NCBI RefSeq assembly: GCF_002441855.2
Contig: NZ_CP029487.1
Span: forward strand, 3,302,349 to 3,366,348
Source of the DNA: Eubacterium maltosivorans
GTDB lineage: Bacteria > Bacillota > Clostridia > Eubacteriales > Eubacteriaceae
Direction: 5' to 3'
Length of the DNA stretch: 64,000 nt
Shown here: in pieces, positions 17,506 to 25,706 of the stretch
Position numbering within the stretch: position 1 is the first letter of the stretch
Layout of the letters: each line of letters starts with the position of its first letter
Notes under the pieces: model-generated
What the model saw: only the letters and a program-made list of their open reading frames with translations
Databases searched by the model: none
What the model was told of the DNA's origin: nothing
Program-made: the position numbers and the translations under genes

Positions 17506-20500
17506 CTAACGTGTACGTTTTCTAACCATGAACACCATCACCAGCATTGCGGCCAACAGTGCGGCGCAGGCTGCCAGGGCGCCTGGCCCGGACAGGATAC
17601 CGGTGCTGGCGTTGGGAGCGGCAGGGTCCGGAGTGTCCGGACCGGCTGGTGTAACCGGGGCTTCCGGAAGCCTCTGTTCGCCGGCCTGCGGGATGGTTTC
17701 CACTGCGGTTGACCGGAAAAGCATTTCGCTCTGGGTGCTTGGTGAGCTGCCCAGCACGTAGAACTGACCGTTGTAGGCGGTGCCGGTGAGCTCCAGAATC
17801 AAATCGCCGCCCATGCGCTTAGGGACTGGCGTAAAGCCCTTGCCGCTTGAAAAGCCCAGCTGCCAGGTGTCGTAAAGATCGCCGTCCACCTTGCCCTGGG
17901 AGCCAGCCAGGAGCATGCCGTCCCGGAGTGTGCCGCTGACATACTCCGGCTTGGCGCTGCTTGTGGTCGGCAGGATGTCTTTCAGGATAACGGCAGAGCG
18001 GCCGTCTTTCAGGTGTTCAAGGGTGTTGTTGGCAGTCATGGCGCCGGCCGCTTTGTCCCACTGATAGCCCGAAGCCATGTAAAGGCCGTCGCCCTGGGTG
18101 TAGGCGGTTTTGCCGAAGGCCCGCCCGCCGGCCAGCTCGCCGGATTTTTCCAGGGAGTTCTTATCGGGACGGATGGTGTAAATGTCCCGGACAAAAAGCT
18201 TGTCAAAATCCAGCGTGGACTGATCCACAGTGGTTTCGCCGATGGCGCCGCTCAGGCTTTGGGACAGGGCTTCGGGGTCTGCGCCGCTGGCCGCCTGGGC
18301 GCGCAGGGCGTTCAGGGAAGCGGCGGGCAGCGTGTCGGAGAGAATGCTGAAGTCCATGCCGCCAGCCACCACGAGGGTGTCGCCGCTGGTGGCGACGCTG
18401 GCGCCCAGCAGGCTGCTGAGTGCCGGGTGCTCAAATAATTCCCAGCGGTTGGTCTCGGGTGTGTAGAGTGCCAGGCAGAAATGATTGTTGTCTGAGCGCA
18501 GGGCTGTGGTCACCAGCTTCCCGTTCCAGGTGCAGGTGGCGTCGGACGGGATAAAGGCTTCGCTGTTTTCAGTTTCGAGCTGTGTCCATTCCCTGGACTG
18601 GATATCGTAGCGCCAGACCTGGGAGTGGGTGTCATCCAGCGTGCCCAGATAGTAGAGCTTCCCGTTCAAAGCGGTCAGGCTCTGGGCAGTCATGTCGTAG
18701 AAGCTGTGCTGTGCCTTGGGGTCGGGCAGGGGCAGGCTGTTTTCATAGAAGACATTGCTGTCAAAGAGCTCAAAGCTCTGGTGGCCTGAGAGGGCGCTTC
18801 CGCCGTCGGCCTTCTGGGTGACCGTCACGGTTTTTTCCCCGCCGGTAAAGCCCTCGGGCAGACGGACACGGATCTGGGTATCGCTCCAGTCAAGGATATT
18901 TTCAGCGGGTAGATCGCTTTTTTCAATGGCCAGGGCGCCCGGGGAATCGCCGAAGAAGTAACCGTCGATGACCAGCTCGTTTTCACCGGAACCGGGAAGC
19001 GCCCGGTTGAGCACCGGCGCGGGCTGGCTGACGTTCTTCAGGCTGGCGTAACCGCCAGAGACAGAGGTGCCTTCCAGGTTCTGCGCCCATACGGCGCTGC
19101 CGATAACGCGCGCGGCCCGTTTGGCAGAGCTGTCCTCAGGATAGCGGGCAGCCAGGATAGCCACCTCACCTGTGACGGCCGGGGCGGCCATGGAAGTGCC
19201 AGAGCTGTCCGCGTAGGGGAGCAGCGCGCTGCCGATCCCCAGGGCGTCCAGATAGATTTCGCCGGAAAGGGAGGATGGGTTCTGCTGGTCACTGGTATCA
19301 AAGATATTGGCTTCGATACGCAGCGTGAAATCCGCCCAGTCGGTGTTATCCGGCAGAATAAAGGCGTTATCACTCCAAAGGCCGGCGTGGCTCTGGGCCA
19401 GCGGTTTATCGGGCTCTGTGGCGTTGTACAGAGGGAGGAACGTGTTTTCAACTGTTTTTACCGCGGCGCTGACAACCAGCGTGGTGCTGTCCGGTGAGAG
19501 CCCGTCCCGGATTGGTGTGACAGCAGGCAGCGACAGGAAAGCGGGCTTCTCTGCAAGTGCGGACAGGTCGACCGGCTCGCTCTCCAGGCCGGCGACGTCC
19601 AGAGTGCTGCCGTTTACTTCAGCGGCGCCAGTGGTAAGCTTTAAGCTGGCGACGCCGTCCCGGGCAAATGTGCCTGAAACGATTTCCATGTCCTGGTTTT
19701 GGTAGAGCTTTTTAAAGCTAAAGCCGTTTTGACCACTGTCCTCGAAGCTGTTGTAGCGCAGATTATCCGCGTCGGTGGACAGCCTTGCACAGTAGCGCGC
19801 CATGGACATAGGATAAGTGGACAGGATGTTAACGCCCGGGGCGGCGATGTCTGTGCTCCGGGGGCCGTAGTTGCTAAAATAAGCCATCTCACCCTGACTG
19901 TCCAGGGCGTTGACAGCAATGACGTAGGGATTGCTTTTGAGCCCCCAGACGGTGGTGCTGTTTTCGTCGCAGTTGGTGAACTCGTTGCCTGAGGCAAAGA
20001 CACTGACAACGCCCAGCTCACCCACCTGGGTGATCGCCTCGTTAAGCGCGATGCCGCTGTACTGGCCGCCCCAGGAGTTGTTGACTGCCACGACGTTGAC
20101 GCCGTTCTGGCAGGCGGCTTTGATGTAAGCGTAGCCCTTCAGGATGGAGGCAGAGGAAAAACCCCCGCCGTCGTTGCCAGCCTTAACGGCCATCAGCTGG
20201 GCGTTTCCGGATGCGCCGCTGGTGCCGTGGCCGTTCCAGCCCGAAGCGATAATGCCTGCGCAGTGGGTGCCGTGGCTCATGTCGTCCATGGGGTCGGTCT
20301 CGTCGTAGGGGTCGCCGGCCATGGTGGTCCCGGCAGAATTGTAGCCGTAGGTCCCGCCGTCCAGGCGCATGCCCTCGGGTCTTGTCCAGATGCTGGGCGC
20401 GAGATCGGGGTGGGTATAGTCGATACCAGTGTCCAGCACCGCTACGACGACGCTGTCCCAGCTGGCTTCGGGCGTCTTATCCCAGCCCTCAATGCCCATG

Positions 20501-20988
20501 TCCATGCCGGCGCGGCCGCCCATGGCGCCCTGATTGTTATAGGCCCACTGGTAGGCGGTCAAGTCCTTATAGCTGGTGATGTCAGCAGATGGGCTGTCCG
20601 CCCCGGCCACGTTAAAGACATAGTTAGGCTCTGCGTAGAGCACCCTGTCGTTTTGGCTGAGGGCGTCGATAAGGGCCTCGGTGGACAGCCCGTCTGCGCG
20701 CACCAGGCCGATAATACCGGCCATCTCTGCGGCTCGGTAAGACTGTATATTGTCAGCGTTTTCAACTCTGGGCGCACTGTCAAGCGTCATGAGCACGTCC
20801 ATGTCCGCCAGCAGGGAAGACCCGGCGTCACGGCTCAGACTTTCAGGCTTCAGGCAGACAATGGCCTCGCCTTCGGTATAATGATTCGGTTTAGCAGCCT
20901 CAGCGTCTGTGACGCTCTGGGCCAGGGCAATGGGCGTGCCACTGAAAAGCAGCAGGGCTGTGAGCAGGCAAGCCAGTAATTTTTTCAT
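17506..20988 (-). CDS. Large cell-surface S8 subtilisin-like serine protease
   Basis: A 1160-residue secreted subtilase. Signal peptide about 1-23 (ALA-QS); an inhibitor-type propeptide about 35-128 (EGEAIVCLKPES, then VLYAEPNYVF). Catalytic D186 (AVLDTGIDYTHPDL), H239 (HGTHCAG), oxyanion N335 (ASGNE) and nucleophile S599 (GTSMAAPAVTG). About 195 residues (roughly 396-592), probably a beta-sandwich or carbohydrate-binding module, interrupt the catalytic domain before the Ser block. An IPT/TIG-like domain follows (about 655-725), then kelch-like repeats (about 740-1080), a Pro-rich linker with NASTG, a membrane helix and KRTR. The protease is thus anchored at the surface. The ATG follows AGGAGAGAGGAA; it has its own promoter and is monocistronic. 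Confidence 0.88.
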   Translation of the reverse strand: MKKLLACLLTALLLFSGTPIALAQSVTDAEAAKPNHYTEGEAIVCLKPESLSRDAGSSLLADMDVLMTLDSAPRVENADNIQSYRAAEMAGIIGLVRADGLSTEALIDALSQNDRVLYAEPNYVFNVAGADSPSADITSYKDLTAYQWAYNNQGAMGGRAGMDMGIEGWDKTPEASWDSVVVAVLDTGIDYTHPDLAPSIWTRPEGMRLDGGTYGYNSAGTTMAGDPYDETDPMDDMSHGTHCAGIIASGWNGHGTSGASGNAQLMAVKAGNDGGGFSSASILKGYAYIKAACQNGVNVVAVNNSWGGQYSGIALNEAITQVGELGVVSVFASGNEFTNCDENSTTVWGLKSNPYVIAVNALDSQGEMAYFSNYGPRSTDIAAPGVNILSTYPMSMARYCARLSTDADNLRYNSFEDSGQNGFSFKKLYQNQDMEIVSGTFARDGVASLKLTTGAAEVNGSTLDVAGLESEPVDLSALAEKPAFLSLPAVTPIRDGLSPDSTTLVVSAAVKTVENTFLPLYNATEPDKPLAQSHAGLWSDNAFILPDNTDWADFTLRIEANIFDTSDQQNPSSLSGEIYLDALGIGSALLPYADSSGTSMAAPAVTGEVAILAARYPEDSSAKRAARVIGSAVWAQNLEGTSVSGGYASLKNVSQPAPVLNRALPGSGENELVIDGYFFGDSPGALAIEKSDLPAENILDWSDTQIRVRLPEGFTGGEKTVTVTQKADGGSALSGHQSFELFDSNVFYENSLPLPDPKAQHSFYDMTAQSLTALNGKLYYLGTLDDTHSQVWRYDIQSREWTQLETENSEAFIPSDATCTWNGKLVTTALRSDNNHFCLALYTPETNRWELFEHPALSSLLGASVATSGDTLVVAGGMDFSILSDTLPAASLNALRAQAASGADPEALSQSLSGAIGETTVDQSTLDFDKLFVRDIYTIRPDKNSLEKSGELAGGRAFGKTAYTQGDGLYMASGYQWDKAAGAMTANNTLEHLKDGRSAVILKDILPTTSSAKPEYVSGTLRDGMLLAGSQGKVDGDLYDTWQLGFSSGKGFTPVPKRMGGDLILELTGTAYNGQFYVLGSSPSTQSEMLFRSTAVETIPQAGEQRLPEAPVTPAGPDTPDPAAPNASTGILSGPGALAACAALLAAMLVMVFMVRKRTR

Positions 20989-21021
20989 TTCCTCTCTCCT
21001 TATTCATCAGAAATTTTAATC

Positions 21022-21050
21022 ATTATATCATGGGAAAATATATTTTACAA
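21022..21050 (-). promoter_or_regulatory. Promoter of the subtilase gene
   Basis: On the minus strand TTGTAA (21045-21050) and TATAAT (21022-21027) are 17 bp apart, about 35 bp upstream of the start codon. Confidence 0.65.
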
Positions 21051-21069
21051 TTATAATCTAAAAAAGCAA

Positions 21070-21352
21070 GGGGGACAAAGAATTCGTCTCCATCTCAGGA
21101 TGTCGACAAAGTCGGTCGTGAGCTGCAAAGCAAAAGTGAAAGGTGGTATGAATGGAGAATTGAAAATGGAGAATGGAGAATGCCGGAACGCTTTCGCCAA
21201 GGCTCAAGCGATTTAAGCTGCGGCCGCAGGCCGCGTCTAATCAAAATGCGTTAGCATTTTGTTCCTGTAATTCTCAATTCTCCATTCTGCATTTTCCATT
21301 CAAAGCTTGCTTTTCAACACTCTGAGCAGGAGGGGACGAAGAATTCGTCTCC
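21070..21352. repeat. Modular intergenic repeat R4 with flanking hairpin copies
   Basis: The core arms are made of AATGGAGAATTGAAAATGG (left) and AATTCTCAATTCTCCATTC (right). Interior hairpins include GCGGCC-GCAG-GCCGC and CAAAATGC-GTTA-GCATTTTG. The left flank GATGTCGACAAAGTCGGTCG is the reverse complement of the right-end module of R1 and R5, so R4 is inverted relative to them. Near-identical hairpins (GAAGAATTCGTCTCC core) at 21070-21091 and 21332-21352 flank the element as direct repeats. Confidence 0.8.
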
Positions 21353-21361
21353 TGTTTTCAT

Positions 21362-23251
21362 TTAGTACAGCTTAAACCCATCCTTTCCCTGGGCCTTGAC
21401 GTCGTACAGGGCGCTGTCGGCTTTTTGGTACAGGGCGGCGAAGTCATGGCCGTCCCGGGGCGCCAGGGAGGCGCCCACGCTGGCGGTGATCTGCCTGCCG
21501 CCTTCGTAGCTTATGTGCAGGGCGGCCACCAGGCTTTCGGCTTTCTGTCTGGCGTATTCGGGCGAGGGCACCGGCACAAAGGCGGCAAACTCGTCGCCGC
21601 CGATACGGCCGACAATGTCGTCCTCGCGGAACTGGGCCTTGAGCACAGAGGCGAAGCGTGAGATGACCAGGTCGCCCATGGCGTGGCCGCAGGTATCGTT
21701 GACGTCCTTGAAGTCGTCGATGTCCAGAATAAAGAAAGCGTAGGTTTTTTCGGGCTGCGCGGCCAGGGCGCGGTCGATCTGCTCCTGGGTGCCCACCTTG
21801 TGGTAGAGGCCGGTGAGGGAATCCCGCTTCATCTTTTCGTACATGTACTGCTCCCGCTTTTTCTCCTCGTCGATGTTCTGGCGGTACACAAACATGCGCA
21901 CAGACTGGTCCTCCTCCCAGAAGAAAATGCGCGCTGTGATGCGCATCCAGTAATAGTGCTGGCCGTCCTTGGTGATCATAAACTCGTAGCGCAGGTTTTC
22001 GATGCCCAGCTCGTAGGCCCTGAGAACCTGCTGGGGGCCGAAGGTGGACAGGTAGCCGTCGCGGTAATCTTCTTTAATCTGCTTTTCGGCAATGATCGCA
22101 AGGGCGTCGTCGTAGGCGGCGGTGTCCTCGGGCACGCCCAGGCTCTCAAAATACTGGTGGGTGGCCGCGCTGGCAGCGCGGTTGTGGGTGATGTCGATCT
22201 CGTAGATGTTCTCGTAGATTTTTTCGGTCTCTTCCTTGAAAATGGCGCTGTGCTTCTTCTCACGCTCCAGGGTCAGGCCCACGATCTGGGCGTTGTAGCG
22301 TCTTATGACCCGGGTAATGACAAGGAGGACGGTGGCGGTGACCAGGGCGATGACCAAGACGCCGACGCTCAGCTGGACAATGGTTTTATTCCGCCAGGCG
22401 GTGGTGTCGTTGTCGATCATGAGGTACCATTTAAGGCTGGGCACGTACCGGGCCACGCCGTAGCCCTCGTGGCCGTCCTGGCGGTACCAGAAGGCGTTCT
22501 CGGCATCGGGCGCGGGAAAGGCCTTGTCCTCAAAGACCGCGCAGCCGTCAATATCAAAAAGGCTGGAGGGCTCGAAGCCGGTCTGGTCGGTGGAGATCTG
22601 GATGGTGCCGTCCGCGTCGATGAGGTAGGCCTTGATGCCGAACTGGTTCTCGTAATTCCGAAAGATGCCCTGGAGGGAATCGACCTTGAAGCCAACGCCC
22701 ACCACGCCCAGCACAGACCCATCGTCGCCCTTGATCTTGCAGTTGATGAACACGGTCACCTCGTTCTGGGCGGCCTCGTCGTTGTCGATGTTGAGGCCAG
22801 TGTCCTCCCGGCCGTTCAGGAAGGAATAGTACCAGTCGTTCTCGGGGTTGCCGGGGGCCAGGGTGCGGTCGATGCCGTTAAAGTGGTAGTAGCGGCTGGT
22901 CTGGGCGGAGACGAGAAAGACGGAGTCGTAGCTGTACTTTTGCTTGTAGCCGTACAGGTAGTTTTGCATGGTCTGGACAAAGTCGTCCTCGTCGCCCCGC
23001 GCGGCCTCCTCGTTCAGGAATTCCTTGAGCAGGTGGTCGTTGGCCATGGTCAGGGAGATGTTGATGGGCTTGGTGAAAATGGCGTCGATCTGGTAATAGA
23101 TGCCCTCTGAGGTGAGGGAGGAGATATGCTCCACGTCTTTTTTGAAGATGCCGTTGTTGGAGTGGTAGCTGACATAGGAGGCCACCGCGAACCCCAGAAC
23201 AATGATCACACAGATGAAGAGATTGGTTTTAAGCAGAGCGTCTTTTTTCAT
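21362..23251 (-). CDS. Membrane diguanylate cyclase with extracellular Cache sensor
   Basis: A 629-residue c-di-GMP synthase. TM1 about 9-28; an extracytoplasmic dCache-like sensor about 35-305 (FLVSAQTSRYYHFNG, then DGSVLGVVGVGF); TM2 about 312-335; a PAS-like region about 345-465; a GGDEF domain about 470-629. The active-site GGDEF is intact near residues 550-555 and is preceded by the RxxD inhibitory-site motif (REDD), so product feedback is likely. The Cache domain suggests sensing of a small extracellular ligand. The first of five leftward signalling genes in map order. A hairpin directly downstream (21332-21352) may terminate it. Confidence 0.92.
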   Translation of the reverse strand: MKKDALLKTNLFICVIIVLGFAVASYVSYHSNNGIFKKDVEHISSLTSEGIYYQIDAIFTKPINISLTMANDHLLKEFLNEEAARGDEDDFVQTMQNYLYGYKQKYSYDSVFLVSAQTSRYYHFNGIDRTLAPGNPENDWYYSFLNGREDTGLNIDNDEAAQNEVTVFINCKIKGDDGSVLGVVGVGFKVDSLQGIFRNYENQFGIKAYLIDADGTIQISTDQTGFEPSSLFDIDGCAVFEDKAFPAPDAENAFWYRQDGHEGYGVARYVPSLKWYLMIDNDTTAWRNKTIVQLSVGVLVIALVTATVLLVITRVIRRYNAQIVGLTLEREKKHSAIFKEETEKIYENIYEIDITHNRAASAATHQYFESLGVPEDTAAYDDALAIIAEKQIKEDYRDGYLSTFGPQQVLRAYELGIENLRYEFMITKDGQHYYWMRITARIFFWEEDQSVRMFVYRQNIDEEKKREQYMYEKMKRDSLTGLYHKVGTQEQIDRALAAQPEKTYAFFILDIDDFKDVNDTCGHAMGDLVISRFASVLKAQFREDDIVGRIGGDEFAAFVPVPSPEYARQKAESLVAALHISYEGGRQITASVGASLAPRDGHDFAALYQKADSALYDVKAQGKDGFKLY

Positions 23252-23563
23252 AGGTTTTTCCTTTTTATTGAATCGAGTGCAGGGGGAAAGCCCTTAAATT
23301 GTAGTTTACAGACTGTCAAAGAGGCGGCAATGTTCGAGACTGCGCCTTTTATCCAGATAAGAAAAAGAGTCCAGGCGCTGCGATAAACGGCCAAGAATCG
23401 TACTGCTTTAACGGGACAGCCGGACACTGATAATATAAAGCGTCAACGTTAGAGAAGAAGATCCTGGTGTGAGGCAGTGCCCGCAGGACATCTTTTTCTT
23501 TCTTAGGTAAAAGGCTTCGTCTCTTGAGGTTGTCTGACAGCCTTAAAGCCGCCAGATAACGGC
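23252..23563. other. Intergenic stretch without a recognisable gene
   Basis: 312 bp between two leftward diguanylate cyclase genes. A TTGACA occurs on the minus strand (23314-23319) but no -10 fits at 16-18 bp. I see no RNA gene, repeat or terminator. Confidence 0.5.
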
Positions 23564-25597
23564 TTATTCGTAAAATACCATGGTGTCGCGCCCCTGGCGC
23601 TTGGCCTGGTAGAGGGCGCTGTCGGCTTTATCGTAAAGCTCCTGGAAGCTTCTGCCGTGGCTGGGGAAAAGGGCGACCCCGATGCTGACAGTGAGCGGAG
23701 CTTCGGTCAGACCCAGATGGCAGAGCCGTTCTCTGAGCACGTTCAGGCGGTCTCTGATAATGGCGGTGTCGGACAGGCCGCGCATAAAGATCATGAACTC
23801 GTCGCCGCCCAGTCGCCCGGAGAAGTCATTGCTGCGCAGGCAGTCTCTCAGGGCGCCAGCCACCTCGATGAGAACCCTGTCGCCGAACTGGTGGCCGCAG
23901 GTGTCGTTGAGGGACTTGAAATGGTCGATGTCTAGAATGATGAGGGCGTGGTGAGCCGCGGTGCCCCGGCGCAGCACGCGGCCAAGGCGCTTGATGAGGG
24001 TGGCCCGGTTATAGAGCCCGGTGAGCGGGTCGGTCTGGGAGAGCTTGCGCAGCTCCAGGGAGCGCCGCTTGCTGCTGTCAATGTCCTGGATGAGGGCGAA
24101 AAAGCGCACTGCGCCCACAAAGGGGTCGTCGATCATCTGCACGTCGGCTCTGGCCCAGAAAAAGCCGTCGCCGGACGGACGCAGGCGGCGGTGCTCCAGG
24201 CTCAGCTCGCTGGTTCCCTGGCGGTGCAGCTCCAGCAGGCGGCCGCGGCCAAAAAAGCGCCGGTATTTTTTCCGGTCCTCGGGCAGGACAAAGTGCTCGC
24301 TGGTGTAGTGGGTGAGGGCTTCCAGGGTCTGCTGGCAGTCCTCGGGAATGCTGTCCTTGGTCTGCCCCTCAAAGGTCTCGAGCACATCGGCGGACAGATT
24401 GAACTCGTAGTAGGCGATGCTGTCCTTGCGGCGCTGTTCGTAGGCGGTAAACCACCGCTCATAGGCGATCTCGCGCTCGTGCAGCTCGGTGCTGTCCGAG
24501 TAAGTGATGATGGCGGTGATGGGCTCGCCGCCGTCGCTGTAGACCAGGGAGTAATCCGCGATATACCAGACGTAGCGGTTCTGGTCTGGGGCGAACATCC
24601 TGACCGAGGTATGGCCCTCGGGCTGTCCGGCCAGCATGTCCCGGTAAAACCGGAGGTAGTCGGCGGTGGTCTCGTCCGCGATGTCGAGGCCCTGGATCAC
24701 CGAGTCGGGCACGTTTTCGGTCACGGTTTTCTGCCCTAACAGCTGGGCGGCCTCCTCGGTCTGGAACAGGGTATGGGTGCGCAGATCGTACCGGGCGATA
24801 AACTTATCGGAGTGGCGCAGGGCGATACGGTTTTCCTCCTCGCTGATGCGCAGGGCCTCCTCGGCGGTCTTGCGGTCGGTGATGTCGAACACAGCGCCGA
24901 ACAGGGTGTTGTCCGACGGGTTGTACTGGCAGCGGACCAGCACCCAGAGGGTCGCGCCCCCGATGGTGCGGCCCCGGTTTTCAAGCTCGAAGGAATACTG
25001 CCCTGCGGTGATATGGCCTGTAATCTCGCTGTGCACGCGCTTAAAATCCTCGGGCGGCACGATGAGCTCGCAGTTTGAAAAGCCTGCGGCCTCAGCCGTT
25101 TCGCGGGTGTAGCCGTAGGTCTCATAGAAAAAGGCGTTGGCGTACAGCAGGGTCAGGCGGTCGTCTACCATGGCCTTAAAAACGCCGCAGGGCACCTGGT
25201 CGGCGTAGCTCTCGGTCTGGGTGCGCTTCAGGTACCGCAGGTCGGCAAACTGGCAGAGGATAAGGGCAGGGGCGTCCTCGGGCTTTGAGACCTGCTGGCA
25301 GGAGGCGCAGACCCAGGTGGGAGTGCCGCTGCGGTCTGTCAGCCTCTGGCGGGCATGCGCGGTCTCGCCAGGCTTCAGGCGGTTCAGGAACGCTTTAAAG
25401 GCTGGCAGGTCTTCCTTCTCCATATAGGCCGCGAGGGAGCCTGGCAGGACGCTCAGTCCCAGAAAATCCATGAGACTGGGGTTCAGGTAGCGCGGGGTCA
25501 GGGAGGCGTCTGCCTGAAAGCAGGCGATGCCGTCAAAGAGAAGCTCAGGTGTTTCGGTTGTAAAGGTATAGAACGATTGGGTGGTTTGTACTTCCAT
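23564..25597 (-). CDS. Multi-PAS diguanylate cyclase
   Basis: A 677-residue soluble protein: an N-terminal PAS-like region (about 15-120), a PAS domain with PAC (about 130-245, YANAFFYETYGYTRETAE), two more PAS-like segments (about 255-370 and 385-505), then GGDEF (about 510-677). The active-site RLGGDEF lies near residues 594-600 and the RxxD motif (RSND) is kept, so an active, feedback-inhibited cyclase is expected. No membrane segment is seen, so it senses a cytoplasmic cue. ATG 25597 is chosen because AGGAG is 9 bases upstream; the TTG at 25603 is only 2 bases from it. It lies 110 bp downstream of the hybrid kinase gene on the same strand. Confidence 0.9.
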   Translation of the reverse strand: MEVQTTQSFYTFTTETPELLFDGIACFQADASLTPRYLNPSLMDFLGLSVLPGSLAAYMEKEDLPAFKAFLNRLKPGETAHARQRLTDRSGTPTWVCASCQQVSKPEDAPALILCQFADLRYLKRTQTESYADQVPCGVFKAMVDDRLTLLYANAFFYETYGYTRETAEAAGFSNCELIVPPEDFKRVHSEITGHITAGQYSFELENRGRTIGGATLWVLVRCQYNPSDNTLFGAVFDITDRKTAEEALRISEEENRIALRHSDKFIARYDLRTHTLFQTEEAAQLLGQKTVTENVPDSVIQGLDIADETTADYLRFYRDMLAGQPEGHTSVRMFAPDQNRYVWYIADYSLVYSDGGEPITAIITYSDSTELHEREIAYERWFTAYEQRRKDSIAYYEFNLSADVLETFEGQTKDSIPEDCQQTLEALTHYTSEHFVLPEDRKKYRRFFGRGRLLELHRQGTSELSLEHRRLRPSGDGFFWARADVQMIDDPFVGAVRFFALIQDIDSSKRRSLELRKLSQTDPLTGLYNRATLIKRLGRVLRRGTAAHHALIILDIDHFKSLNDTCGHQFGDRVLIEVAGALRDCLRSNDFSGRLGGDEFMIFMRGLSDTAIIRDRLNVLRERLCHLGLTEAPLTVSIGVALFPSHGRSFQELYDKADSALYQAKRQGRDTMVFYE

Positions 25598-25706
25598 GAG
25601 CAATTCTCCTTAAAATGGATTATTTTGTCTATTCTATCATTTTTGTATTTTAAAAACAACAAAGAGTGTACCTGCAAAAAGTAAAATTGGCACGTTATCG
25701 GTAAAT

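Noticed and set aside
21683..23110. A 475-codon open frame on the plus strand opposite the Cache-GGDEF gene.
   Set aside because: It is a shadow of a GC-rich coding strand; composition is Val/Gly/Ala/Leu/Asp repeats, with no ribosome site, and the opposite strand encodes complete known domains.
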